From the NCBI GenBank assembly GCA_023374045.1, contig CM041779.1:124001-188000 (forward strand): 64,000 nt of DNA, written 5' to 3'. Of the stretch, positions 9,813 to 21,184 are shown in pieces. The notes below the pieces were generated by a model. That model made no database searches. It was not told the origin of the DNA and saw only the letters and a list, made by a program, of their open reading frames with translations. The stretch's first letter is position 1. Every line of letters begins with the position of its first letter. The position numbers were made by a program, and so were the translations under genes. The DNA is from Limonium bicolor (taxonomy: Eukaryota > Streptophyta > Magnoliopsida > Caryophyllales > Plumbaginaceae).

Positions 9813-9912
9813 GATGTAAAGTACGTTTGGTTATGGAAGTTCTACTTTGTGAGTTATTCCCGTGTTCTAATCTAATGATGTGTGGGAAGTGTGAACTTCG
9901 AGGACGAAGTTC

Positions 9913-9928
9913 TTTTAAGGGGGGTAGA
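9913..9928 (+). other. 3' polypurine tract of LARD-A
   Basis: ttttaaggggggtaga, one base before the TG start of the 3' LTR at 9930. Confidence 0.9.
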
Positions 9929-12341
9929 TTGAAATACCCCAAACCTTGATATGTTGTTAAATATTTAAACTATGGTATGCAAAGGCTAAAAAGTGCCTTA
10001 GAAATATCAGTGAACAATTTAAACCATAGTAAAATGCAATAAAGCACTAAGATACAGTTTGAGCAAAAACATGCTCTAAGCTTGGAGTGAACTTGGTTAG
10101 GACCCAAAGAGCCTACCAAGACTTAATAATATTCAATTATGATTTAATAAGGCTAATTAAGTCCTTAGGAAACCTTGGTAGACAATTAAACCAAACAAAA
10201 CACAAATAAATGCCTTAAAGTCAATATGGGCAAAAATGTGCTCTAAGCTTGGGATAAATTTGTATAAGACCTAAAGGTCATACCCATATCTTATAAATAT
10301 GTTAATGAACATATTAAATCAATTACTAAAGAAAACCAAGCTTGAAAACAAGTTAAAACACAAAATGTGCTTTAAGGAGTCTTAAAGCACATTTTTGAAA
10401 AATTGTCTTGTAAATGAGTTTTGAATGGCTAAATGTCCATCATTACTCTTTAATTAACATGTGTACTACTTAGTATCACATTTGGAGGTCTAAATCAATG
10501 GGAAATCAAAAATTTCACAAGAATGTGCCTTGTTTTTGTGAATAGTAACAAAAAAATGCTAGTTTATGACATAAGTCGATATAAGTAAGTTAATTGGTCA
10601 ACAAAGACCAAAACACCCTTCTTATTAAATGGGGGCCGGTTTTTTCAAGGTGAGTCACCACCTTGCTAGTTGATAAGTAAATAAGTAATGAAAAAACAAG
10701 TAAATTCACTATTTACTTTATAACATAAATATCTTAACAACGTGTACTCTCTCACATCATTCTCTTCTTCCCTTTTCATTTCCCACGGTTAGCCAGCTTC
10801 TTCCTCCTCTCTCCATCGGTTTGCTACAGCCATATACCATTCTCCATCTTGGAATGCTTGTAACTCATGACTCAATGCTCCAAATTCAATTTCAAGACCA
10901 CCTTTGTCTTAGTTGAGTCAAGCTCTTCAATTCTATCTTTTCAAATCTTCAAAAGCCTCATTCCGGTGCCATGGAGATTCACCATTGATGGAGCTTGAGC
11001 TCACCTTTTCATGCCTTGTCATCCTCCTTTGCTTCAAGGTAAGGAAAATCAAAGAAAAACAACATTCCCTCTTGTTTTTGTGTATAACCGAGAATCACCT
11101 TTGATGGTGTCTTCTCTTGTTCTTTCATAGCTCCATTTCAATCTTCAAGGGACAAGGAGGAGTCCTCTCTTGTTACATATTCAAGTTCTCTTTCAAATTC
11201 AAAGGTAATATCATTTTAGTGTATTAAAACACTTATGTTAAACTATGGTTTGTATATGAGTTTAAGTGTGAATTCTTAAGCTCATTACCCTCATATGTAT
11301 ATTGATTAGAAAATTGACAAGTGATCAAACTCCTTGCTGATTTTCGGTTCAAGGAAACAAGAAAGAAGTTTGAGAGGAAAAGAGGTAAACAAACTATCTC
11401 AATGTAGTTTAAATGCCTTAGGAAAAATGAGCTTGATTTGCTTAATAAAATACCTAAGGAGCCAATGGTGAATGACCTAGTAAAATGCTCTCAAGGAAAC
11501 TATTAAAGGGCATATGGTTGTTGTATGTAATTGCAGGTCAAAGGCATATTTATGTGGGAAATTCAGTGTTCAGGGTTTATGCGGTTTAAGGGCCTAAGAG
11601 CCATGTTATTTAAGGGCCTAAGTGTCAAGCAATTTAAGTTTATGCACTATATTGTGATGTAGTGTAAATTTAGTGAAGTTTTGTGTGTGAGAAAGTTCTT
11701 GATGGATTTTAGGTTTTTGAATGAAATAAGGTAAAAACCTAAGTGTTTGGATGTGAGAATATACAAGAGAAGCTATGGCAAAATTTGGAAAATGTATAAG
11801 AAGTTCTAAGTGTTTTAAATGAGTTTTGGTGAACTAGGAAGTGTTAAAGTGAACAAGTGTTTTACTAGGGAAGAAAGCATGTATTAAGGTGATTTAGAGT
11901 GATACAAGGATTTAGGTATTATCTTGGAAGTTCTAGGAATTCAATGAGTGTTTTTGAGGAATGTATTAAAGCCTTGGAGAAGTTTGTTTAAGGTTTAGGA
12001 ATGTTAATGTACAAGGAGGAAATGAGGTTTAGGTAAGATGTGAAAAAGGAGATTTAGTTATTAAGAAAAGAAGTTTGAGAGATGATGTTATGATGATGAG
12101 AAAACAATTCTTGGCATAGTGGTTATCATAGGTATGAAATACCACTTGGAAAGACTAAGGAGAAAACATTATAAGTGTTAGGAATTTTGGTAAGAAAAGA
12201 GTAAATGTTTATGGAGTTATAAAATGAGTTTTATGGTTGTTGTATGGAGGGTTAAATGTGCAAAATGATGTTAGAACACATTAGGAGGCTTGAGGAGAAG
12301 TTTGGAGAAAGTTTGACAAGTTTTGGACAAATTTTGATGTT

Positions 12342-12521
12342 GTCCGACCCAGTGGTCCAACCCAGGGTGGGTCGGACAGCCCCAGTTGTCACCCGTTGAG
12401 GGTTCTGGAATGGTCCGACCCAGAGGTCTTGGGTCGGACATGGGTCGGACAGGTGGATTTGAAAGACGGGAAAGTCTCTGGAACGGTCCGACCCAGTTGT
12501 GGGTCGGACGGTGGGTCGGAC
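12342..12521 (+). repeat. GC-rich hairpin array in LTR-A copy 2
   Basis: GTCCGACCC / GGGTCGGAC palindromes as at 3047-3217, with an extra GGTCGGACAT half-unit near 12435 and a shortened spacer. Length change between two LTRs of one family shows the array is unstable. Confidence 0.75.
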
Positions 12522-14232
12522 GGCCCAAAACATGTAAAAAAAAACAAATAAAGTGTGGTTTAAGTAGTGAACCCTAGTGAGTTATAATGACAATTTAGTG
12601 GGGGAAAAGTTGTATTAAAATGTAAAAGTAAAACAAGTTAAAATGTGAAGTTATTTAACTAAGTTAATGGGGATAAGTTATGAGCATTAGACTTTAAACA
12701 ATCATGTTACCCCGATGTTAATAAAAGTACATGTAATATTATCAGTTGTTCGAGAATTGCTCGAGGAACATAAGTGGACATGATAGAGTGGACTCCGGTG
12801 ACAGGTATGGTTTTCTTGCAACCTGTGTCCTACTGGATTACACCGACTTGTATGCCAATGTGTTTTTCTGTATGTTTGCCACGTTATAATATAAATCATG
12901 AAACGAGTTTACAGTCGTTATTGTTGTTGTGTGTTTACGTGCCGATGCCAGTAACCTCAAATGCGCATGAAGGGCTAGTTAACCACTATAAGGTAAACGT
13001 AAGAGAACGGTATCCGGTGATAACGTTTCCGACCTAGGAACGTTCTAACCACGGCTATGCGTGAGTTAGTCATGTGATGTTTGTGTGTGATGTTTGCGTG
13101 TGAATGTATGACTCTCTCTTCCCTTGTGTGTGTCTAACAAGACTTAACCCAATGTTTGTGATTATTTATTAAGTTCAATGTTGAACTTCTAACAAGTGCT
13201 AACGGGGGAAGTGAGGAGTCCGGTCTGTTCCTGCCACGCGTGTGAGTATGGGGGTCGTTGTCATATCAGGTTCGATCCTCTCTGTATGTTATGGTTGTTT
13301 TCCAATTTGGTTTCCAACCTTCCCTTTAGCTTAACCAAGGCTATTTTACTGACTCACGTCGGGCCACAGGGGCATACTATGTATATGTTTGTTCGGTGTG
13401 CTTGGATCACTATATTCGAGGCACCTTGTGTTAAGTTATCCGTTCATTTAACGAGGCGGTAACGAGTTATGTAACGAGCTTATCATGAAACTGGCAACAT
13501 TCTCTAGGCTACAAGTGAACTGACTATGTTTGGGCCGGTTCATAAAGGGAACCGTTCCCGTTATGTTATGTATTATTGATGTGCTGCAATTCTTATTGCG
13601 ATGTGATGTGATATGTTGTTAAGATGTGGAGTATGTGGACTATGGATATGAATTCCAGTTTATAGTAAAAGGCGTTTAAGGATAACCCGATTGGTGGGTA
13701 TGTGTCGTCTATTAGGTAAGTAGCTCCGTTAAAGGAGAAACACTCTAGGGGTTAAAGATCACAATGAGTGATTTGTTAAGTGTAGTTGTATTGGCTGTTT
13801 TAATGAGCCATTGTTGTGCAGTGTAATGTGTTGTGTATTTGTAGTTTACATGCATGATTCAAATATGATCAACCGCATGCTAAGACGACAAGTAGTTGAG
13901 CGTGGCCCGGTAGCATGCGGGCTGCGGGATTACCATACCAGCAAAGGTGCTGAGCCCCTGGGGGGCCACCCTTTCTCTTCTTTTCCTATTTCAGGTACAA
14001 GGAGCTGGAAGCCGTTCGAGAGTAGGACGGGGTAGTCGTACATGGGTAATCATTTAAGTTGTATATATACAGTAGGTGTAGTAAGGCCGAAATTGTTGTC
14101 GGCATTAGTTTGTGAATACTCGGTACAGTTGGAAGGTGTATGTTGTTTCTATTGTTAATGGAAGGTTCAGTAATGTGTAGTCGCTCGGGAATCTAGTCCA
14201 TCAGACCGGTACAATGTATATGTAATAGCCTT

Positions 14233-14254
14233 GTTAGCCACGTGGGTGGTTAAC
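14233..14254 (+). other. Conserved U5 hairpin, LTR-A copy 2
   Basis: Stem GTTAGCCAC / GTGGTTAAC with loop GTGG (GAGG in copy 1). Confidence 0.7.
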
Positions 14255-14276
14255 GGCGTGTAACACCAACGAGTTA

Positions 14277-14954
14277 CCAACCCGTCTGTATAGTCCTCTG
14301 TAGAAACTTCCAATTCGCATAACTTTACTCTCTTCATAACCCTGATAAAGCATGATTTACAATCAAAGATAAACCTTCCATTCATGTGCTCACTTAACTT
14401 ACTAACATAAATTAAGTTGAATTTGAAAGCAGGGACATAAAGCATATCTTCAATCAACACAAATTCATTAAGTCTAACATTTCCAATTATCTTAACCAAC
14501 GGGGGATGCCTTTCCAACATTCCCACTATATGTGGATGATCAAGAAAAAAATATTCATCAAACAAGTCCAGGTTTCCACACATATGATGTGAAGCTCCGG
14601 AGTCCAAGATCCACTCACAAATTCCAAGTATACTATTCTTACCAAATTTGAAAGCATGGCTATAATTGAGATTCAAACAAGATTAAGTTTGTGAATATTT
14701 ACAGTTCGAATATATATCATGATTGTCAGAATCCAAAATACAGCAATACTTGCAATTTAGACAAGATAAGGTTGTGAAGGTTTACTGACAAAATTACAAT
14801 TTGAAGAGCACCAGGGCAATGATTCTTTAGCGATTGGTGCAAATTTATTGATATAATAGTAAACTATGACGATTTGCTCCCCAGCTAAAATCCCACCAAA
14901 TGGGTTGATGTTTTTTGCCTGCTCCCCATTCCTTTCTTCTAGCTCGTTTACCAG
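14277..14954 (-). pseudogene. Copia-1 remnant: Gag end and aspartic protease
   Basis: Reverse-strand Ty1/copia sequence, read from 14954 down to 14277. The clear landmark is a protease active site ILDSGASHHM (about 14585-14615), followed by strands typical of copia protease (DMLYVPAFKFNLIYVSKL). The piece upstream in reading order continues the gag frame found at 32640-33583: the two halves are in register across the solo LTR inserted between them. Downstream in reading order the frame runs into LTR-A sequence at 14276, so the rest of pol is lost. It is a dead fragment. Confidence 0.8.
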
Positions 14955-15808
14955 TGTAACACCCCAACCGTTAATCTCGTCATTACCTCTTAAACCGTTA
15001 CTAATTACTCCTACTCACACAGCGGAACTCTAATTACAACAAGGGGTGAAACAACGCCGTTAGCCACCCATGTGGCTAACCAGGCCTCTCTTACATACCG
15101 TAACGGTCTGATGAACTAGAACAACCGAATACACAATACAAATGCTTTACTTAAATCAATTCTTTACTATAACGAGTCTACAATATATGGAAGCCGACAA
15201 CAAATTCGGTCTTACACCTCTTTCAATACATAAGTAATTAAATCTAACTACCCATGCAAACCACCGACCCCATCCTACTCTCGAACGGTAACATCTTCGG
15301 TGTACCTGAAAAATAAAAACGTTGCCCCTAGGGGCTCAGCTTAACGCTGCATATGAAATTCGCATACCCCGAGCGCTAACCGGGGTACGCCGACCACTTT
15401 TGTCGAGAGCATGGAGTTCATTTTAATTCGACCAACAAGCATATAGTAATACATTATATATGTACACTACACAAGGATTCGACAATCAATCATGGGATAC
15501 AATCCCTAACTAACATAGCAAGGTTGTTAGTCGTATCAATTACTCCTAGGCCATGAGGGTTATACCTCACTATGCCGTGGTTATTCATTCAATAACTCAC
15601 CCGCTCTCTCGGGTTACTTATTCATATACACGCCCATTCTCTTGGGCTACTCGTACTAAACTCACCCACTCTCTCGGGTTACTTATACTCATTATCTCAC
15701 CCACACTCTTGGGTTATTTATACTCATTATCTCACCCACACTCTTGGGTTAATTATACTCAAGCTCTTGTAGATTCTCGAGACACTACAGGTCTCCTACG
15801 TCACGCTT
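14955..15808 (-). mobile_element. Solo LTR-B (reverse), left piece
   Basis: Starts TGTAACACCCCAACCG, the reverse complement of the LTR-B 3' end, and covers about the last 0.85 kb of the LTR. It is flanked on the left by ACCAG (14950-14954) within copia gag. The other piece is 29160-32639, ending at ACCAA (32640-32644): a near-perfect 5-bp target duplication and no internal domain, hence a solo LTR. Includes the U5 hairpin at 15059-15080. Confidence 0.85.
15059..15080 (-). other. Conserved U5 hairpin in the reverse solo LTR-B
   Basis: On the reverse strand: stem GTTAGCCAC / GTGGCTAAC, loop ATGG; identical to LTR-B. Confidence 0.7.
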
Positions 15809-17701
15809 TTTAATACCCCGGACCTAAAAATCGTGATTAAATAACTCTAATAGGATTGTTAAAGGCCTAATGGTGCCTAAAGAGTATTAGTAAAGAGAAT
15901 AAAACCAAAAGAAAAGAGAAAGTGCGTAAAACGCGAAAAACGCTAAAACGCGCATTAAATGAGTATAAGAGATATATGATCTCGTTAGGGTCCGAGATGG
16001 ATCCCTAAGGCTTAGTTAGGCCTAATTAGTATACGGGAGCGATTCCCGAAGATAACGGATCCAAATAATGGATTAAAACGATAACGGAGTTCAAAAGCAC
16101 GTTTTTCGAGAAAACCCAAAAACGTGACTTTAAGTGGTCAAACGGACCCATAAAAATTATAGTTGATTAAATAACTATAAACAAATATTAATGGAAGCTT
16201 AATAACAATTAAAAATAAAGAAACGAGAAAAATCCGAAAAACGGGCCCGGTTAGTGAATAGTGCCAAACCGGGTAAAATAACAAGCGTTTTCTGTAAAAG
16301 ACGAAAAACGCCCTCAGCTTGTATTTTGTGTGGGCCGATTTTAATTAGTATACACACACACATTTAATTAGCTTGTTAGCTTATTAAGTCACAAATGACA
16401 AATAAATAAAGTAAATAGGGAATAGTAAAAAGGGGCTTTATAACCTCTCTCACCTCCTTTTCTCCTCCTGATTCACGATTTTCCCTCTCAGACAGAGCCT
16501 TCTCCTCCCTTCGTATTACAATGGCGATTCCAATAGAGAGCAAACAGCCCATCTTCATCCTCTCTTTTCTTACTCGATACAACACCAAATCACATAAAAT
16601 TTGTACCGTTGGATTCCTCTTGTTGAGAGCAACATTTTCCACCCTTCAAAAGCTTGAAACCTTCATCTTCATCTCCATGGAAGTAGGCCGTTTTGGAGCT
16701 TGAAGAGGTGTTTTTGGGTCTCCTCCATCTCCTTAAAGCTCTAAGGTAAAAAGAAACTCAAGAGCTCCATTTTCACTAACTTTTCTAGCAAAATCAAAAA
16801 TGCCCACGTGAGCTCTTGTCTCCATTTTTCCAGTCGGTTTTCCTTGCTTCTGTGGAGTGCTGGAATTCCATCCATTTGATTGCTAAAACTCTCCATTGGT
16901 ACACTTGAAGGTAATCCCTAAGCTAAACCCTAAAAGCTAGCTCTTGAAATATTAATTTTGTGAGGAACGTGAGTATTAAACTAGCTTGTTGTATGTGGTT
17001 TGGGGATATGATTGTAGTTCGCAATCTATACCCTCTGCTTGGTGTGGAAACAAGAAGAGAAAGAGAGAACAAGAGAAGGAGGAAGAAGGAAAAAGGAAAC
17101 AGAAAGCTAGTAAGGTAATGAACTTACCTGAGATGGTTTTCTTCTCTGTAAAACACATTTTTGAATGTAAATAGTGACCGTGAGTTAGTGTAGCTTTGGT
17201 ATTACAATATTGTTTGTTGAATGGTGAAGTTTTAATGTTGTTTGGGGGTGCAAAACAAACTTAGAAACTGAGCTAGTATTGTGAGATAACAGAGGGAAAA
17301 CAATATGCTACAATAGTGTTTTCATGCCTTATATACAGGGGATGAAAAACAGATTTTGTGAGCTGATTAGGTGTGGAGAATGCTTAGGAAAGTAGACAAA
17401 CCTGTCAAAATTTGCCTAGGAATGTATGGGCTTGAGCGTGATTAATACGTGGAGTTATAATGGAAGGAGAAGAAGATTGAAAACTACATCAGAACATGGA
17501 TTCGAAATCTGTGACAGAGGAAAAAAATTACAGTGAAATGGGTTAAGTAACAGATGATTATATGGGATGTTTTAGGTTAGTTTGAATGCCTAACAATGTC
17601 AAAACATGCTAGAATATATGTAGGAAGAGTGGGGAATAAGTTGGCATGGTTTGGAGTTGAAACAGAAAGCAAAAACATATATATTTTTCAAACCTGAAAG
17701 T

Positions 17702-17950
17702 GGTCCGGGTCTGAACAAGTACAGAAACCCGGACCAGTTGCTAAAACACGGCAGAAACATATATCAGAGGAGTGGTCCGGGTTTATAAACCAGAACACAA
17801 ACCAGGGACCACTTCTAAAATTCACCCGAGAGTATTGAACTACTGGTCCGGGTTTGTAACCAGGACACAAACCCGGACCAGTCATAAAATACACCCGAGA
17901 GTGACCAGAATCACTGGTCCGGTTTGTAAACCCGGACACAAACCCGGACC
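17702..17950 (+). repeat. GGTCCGGGTTT hairpin array in LTR-B 5' copy
   Basis: Four units of the form GGTCCGGGTTTGT ... ACAAACCCGGACC, joined by spacers containing 'acccgagagt'. Each unit is an inverted repeat of 10-13 bp. The homologous array at 26929-27182 matches with small changes. The reverse solo LTR (30364-30617) has the same four-unit plan but different stem ends. Confidence 0.85.
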
Positions 17951-19501
17951 ACCCCATTTTCTTCACAAAAACCATTTTAAAGCCATTCTAATGTAGGGGC
18001 TTGATGGGTAATGATAGTATAAGGTAATGATGACTTGATTATGATGTTTAAAGGTCATTAAGAGTGTAAACAAGTTTGAGAAGTGAATGAGAAAGTGTGA
18101 GTTTAAGAAACACATGAAATAAACTAGGAATAAACGGGATAACGGGTTAAGTACGGGAGTACTGGTTTTACATACCGTACGCCTTTAATGTTAATATAAA
18201 CATTGAATGTTATCAGTGGACCAAGTTGCAAACCTAGCATGGTGAGAACACACGGTAGAGCTACCCCGGTGAAAGGTATGATTTTCTCATACTCGCGTGC
18301 TAACCGAGTACGTTGATTTGTGGTGTTTGTGTGCCAGCTTAATCAAGATTATGCAAGAAAATAACCATGTTTGAGTATGTAGCCTTGTTGTATGTTGAAT
18401 GAGCTAACATACTAGTATGCCGGTGTGGTCTAACATAGTGTATGGACCGACTCGTAGTGAGTAACGTTAGGCTAGAGACCCATAGATCGGGTCGATGCTT
18501 AAGATAACGAAAACGTGCAAACACACAAACTATTCGTTAAAGTATAACGATAACGCAAACATATGAACTCCCTAGAATGTGAGGAGAAGTACGGGTTGAG
18601 TAAATACCCGATAACGATTAGAAAACCATATTGAAACAATCCACGAAACAGATGAGAGTGGAAAGATAAGTGAACCTTCTTCAAGAGGATTTAAGATAGT
18701 TCAAAGATGTGAACTAGTGAAGTAGGTAAAAGAGACCTAAGGGATTAGTAGCTCCCTTGAGGCATGGTCGACCTCCTATATGAGGATTTTACCCGGTATA
18801 AGAAAATAACCGAATGTATGAGTAAATGAAACGTATGGGTAACTCTTAAAACCTAAGATTAACCGAACTTGTGTATTATTCCCAAAGTCATTAGAAACAT
18901 CGAGAGTGATGCTTCTAGACTAAAACACATAATATTATTATAACTCCGAGAGTGGAGTGTATGGGGAATGAGAGTAGTCCGAGAGTAGTCGGACCTATGT
19001 AAAAGAGTTAGGAACTAAGAGAGAGTTCCGTGAGCTAGTTGAACCTTCCCACCGTGCTAGACCAGAGTAGTGTCGAAACCGGGGAAGTAAGACTATGCCC
19101 GAGAGCCATGAGTTTTGGCCTGAGAATGTATTAAGAGTAACAAGCGTGACGTAGGAGACCTGGAGTGTCTCGAGAATCTACAATAGCTTGAGTATAAATA
19201 ACCCAAGAGTGTGGGTGAGATAACGAGTATAAAATGAGTAGCCCAAGAGAATGGGTGTGTATATGAATAAGTAACCCGAGAGAGCGGGTGAGATATTGAA
19301 CGAGTAAACAAGGCATAGTGAGGTATAACCCTCAAGGCCTTTGAGTAAACAGATACAACTAACAACCTTGTTATGTTAGTTAGGAATTGTGTTCCGTGAT
19401 TGGATGTAGATTCCTTGAATAATGCACGTATATATTGTATTGCTATGATGCATGTTGTTTGACTAATGAACTCCATGTACATCCGACAAAAGTAGTCGGC
19501 G

Positions 19502-19524
19502 TACCCCGGTTAGCGCTCGGGGTA
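19502..19524 (+). other. Hairpin upstream of the acceptor-like site, LTR-B
   Basis: TACCCCG (19502-19508), loop GTTAGCGCT, CGGGGTA (19518-19524). In LTR-B' (45833-45853) the stem is TACCGCG / CGCGGTA: one C-G pair has become G-C, a compensatory change. LTR-A has a shorter relative at 4612-4629. Confidence 0.65.
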
Positions 19525-19808
19525 TGCGAATTTCATATGCAGCGTTAAGCTGAGCCCCTAGGGGCAACGTTTTTATTTTTCAGGTACACCGAAGATGTTA
19601 CCGTTCGAGAGTAGGACGGGGTCGGTGGTTTGCATGGGTAGTTAGAATTAATTACTTATGCATCGAAGGAGGTGTAAGACCGAATATGTTGTCGGCATCC
19701 ATAAATTGTAGTCTCGGTATAGTAAAGAAATGATTTGAGTATTGTATTTTTATTGTGTACTCGGTTGCTCCAGTTCATCAGACCGTTACGGTATGTAAGG
19801 AAGGCCTG

Positions 19809-19830
19809 GTTAGCCACATGGGTGGCTAAC
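19809..19830 (+). other. Conserved U5 hairpin, LTR-B 5' copy
   Basis: Perfect 9-bp stem GTTAGCCAC / GTGGCTAAC with loop ATGG, 103 nt before the LTR end. The 3' LTR has it at 29035-29056. Confidence 0.75.
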
Positions 19831-19937
19831 GGCGTTGTTCACCCCTCGTTGTAATTAGGGTTCCGCTGCGTGAGTAAGTGTATTTTGTGACAGTTTAAGA
19901 GGTAATGACGAGCTTAACGGTTGGGGTGTTACAAAAA

Positions 19938-19965
19938 TGGTATCAGAGCGAAGTATCGCTCTGAT
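19938..19965 (+). other. Primer-binding site in a perfect hairpin (LARD-B)
   Basis: TGGTATCAGAGC (19938-19949) for initiator tRNA-Met. Stem ATCAGAGCGA (19942-19951), loop AGTA, TCGCTCTGAT (19956-19965), identical to LARD-A although the flanks have diverged. Confidence 0.85.
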
Positions 19966-20025
19966 GACTGGAAATAATGAGCTTAGGAAATGCCGAGTTA
20001 GGAATCAGAGACTTAGGGCTAAGGG

Positions 20026-20412
20026 TTGAGTGATAGCGTGAAAGATGCGCTAGTTAGGAACCTCCAGTATGAACTGGATACCTACAATACCAAACCCGCC
20101 CTCCACAACCCCCGTATTAAAAAGCTTGGGAAGAATGCCAGAGAGACGGGGAAACCCAATATGGCAGTTATTGAATATCTCACTCTGAACCAGAACCAGT
20201 CATGCGGTTGATCCCAGGAACCGGAAACCCCGGTGATGGATCCCGCTGGAGCGACAATAACCGCACTCAATGGCGTGAGGTCGAGAAATCCTAATCCAAG
20301 GAGACCAGAATCTGTGGCAGCTCGGGGCGGCATGCTTGGCAGTCGCGAGAACCCAGCTGGTCGAGCAGCAGCAAGAAGGATGCACCAACCGTGCAACAAG
20401 GCGGATTCATAA
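20026..20412 (+). pseudogene. Broken gag-like leader frame of LARD-B
   Basis: About 128 codons in one frame, beginning MSDSVKDALVRN, interrupted by one TGA (20209-20211) and ending TAA at 20410-20412. The second half is basic and Pro/Arg-rich (SRNPNPRRPESVAARGG; GRAAARRM), loosely like the start of plant gypsy Gag. LARD-A has homologous DNA at 5155-5520 but more broken. No zinc knuckle follows. I would treat it as a vestige of gag; it could also be a chance frame kept by conserved DNA. Confidence 0.35.
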
Positions 20413-20855
20413 GAAATAACGAGAACCGGGACACATGTCTATGGACCGCCATGGTTATGTAATACCACTAACGACTAGTTGAGAGTAGGTGCACCCACCC
20501 TGCCACACCCGAAGAAGTTGATATACTTAACTGATATAGCTTAGACAGCTACGAGAAAACTTCGGGATATACCTCAATAGGACTACAGTAGTAGTGCCTA
20601 AATGACTTAAACCTCAGTAACCACAGTGAAGACGTGGGAACGAGCAACGAGGTAGATCATGGAACTAAATAATTAAGGAACTCCGACAGTGGAGAAGCAC
20701 CTAAATGGATGATAGTCATGTCCAGATGAATGAGAAATAGCTCCGAGGAGTAGTGATCCAACCAAAGGATCAAAGGAAGTGCCAACAAGGCTACCAAATA
20801 CAATGGGAACAATACCGTGACCGGTATGAGTTAACCTAAAAACCGCCTGTACCGC

Positions 20856-20875
20856 GCACTTGCCACGACAAGTGC
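20856..20875 (+). other. Conserved palindrome (LARD-B)
   Basis: Stem GCACTTG / CAAGTGC with loop CCACGA, about 920 nt after the PBS. Counterpart of 5890-5909. Confidence 0.6.
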
Positions 20876-21184
20876 AGTATTAATGCGACTATTGAGAGGC
20901 GCTTTGATAAGCGACCAGTACTTAGCAATTACTAAAAAGACGAGAGAAGCCAGTATGGTAAGACAACCCTAAGAATTTTGAAATGGAAATTTGGAAAGGC
21001 CTAACGGCCTGACCATTGTATTAAGAGCATACCCGTCGGCGAGAAGCTAGACTTGGTAAGAAGCAACCGGCATTGAAATGCCGTGGAGATTTTACTTTCA
21101 ACTCAAATTTTTCTTTCAAAACGTAAGATTTCCCAAAAACCCCAAATTTTAAACCAAACCAGAAAACCACGGTAAGTTATCATA

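Larger units (their letters stand above)
5058..9929 (+). mobile_element. LARD-A internal domain, non-coding (~4.9 kb)
   Basis: Runs from the PBS to the 3' PPT. Frames on both strands are short (the longest about 104 codons, on the reverse strand) and carry no gag, protease, RT, RNase H, integrase or chromodomain motif. Large parts align by eye to the LARD-B internal domain (19934-25037) and to family D (50509-53400), with frames not kept, so conservation is at the nucleic-acid level. Shared blocks include 5890-5909, 6288-6512, 7771-7855, 8055-8130 and 8565-8580. The element must depend on proteins supplied in trans. Confidence 0.85.
9930..14276 (+). mobile_element. LARD-A LTR, copy 2, 3'-truncated
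   Basis: Matches 628 onward through GAGTTA at 14271-14276, then stops: the last ~80 bp (ending GGGGTGTTACA in copy 1) are missing and reverse-strand copia sequence begins. It retains the promoter-like TATA region (about 10717), donor-like site (11039), hairpin array (12342-12521), acceptor-like TTTCAG (13994) and U5 hairpin (14233-14254). The abrupt junction suggests a deletion or illegitimate recombination after insertion. Confidence 0.9.
15809..19933 (+). mobile_element. LARD-B 5' LTR (4,125 bp)
   Basis: Begins TTTAATACCCCGG, not the usual TG, and ends GGGGTGTTACA. The target duplication fixes the start. TATA-like ctttataacc at about 16436 precedes a pyrimidine-rich start. Donor-like sites CTAAG|GTAAA (16746) and GAAG|GTAATC (16911), hairpin array 17702-17950, hairpin 19502-19524, acceptor-like TTTTTCAG (19583) and U5 hairpin 19809-19830 follow the same order as LTR-A. 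The 60-codon frame around 16521 recurs in the 3' LTR (25749) but resembles nothing I recognise and is probably chance. Confidence 0.9.

Noticed and set aside
16521..16703. 60-codon frame repeated at 25749-25931
   Set aside because: Conserved only because both LTRs are copies; absent from LTR-A, B' and D, no known domain. Kept as a note in the LTR entry.
17280..18360. Many one-base indels between the two LARD-B LTRs
   Set aside because: Scattered single-base gaps may be residual sequencing error, so I did not use them to estimate insertion age.
20082..20399. 105-codon reverse-strand frame in LARD-B
   Set aside because: Antisense to the gag-like leader frame; no recognisable domain and not kept in LARD-A.
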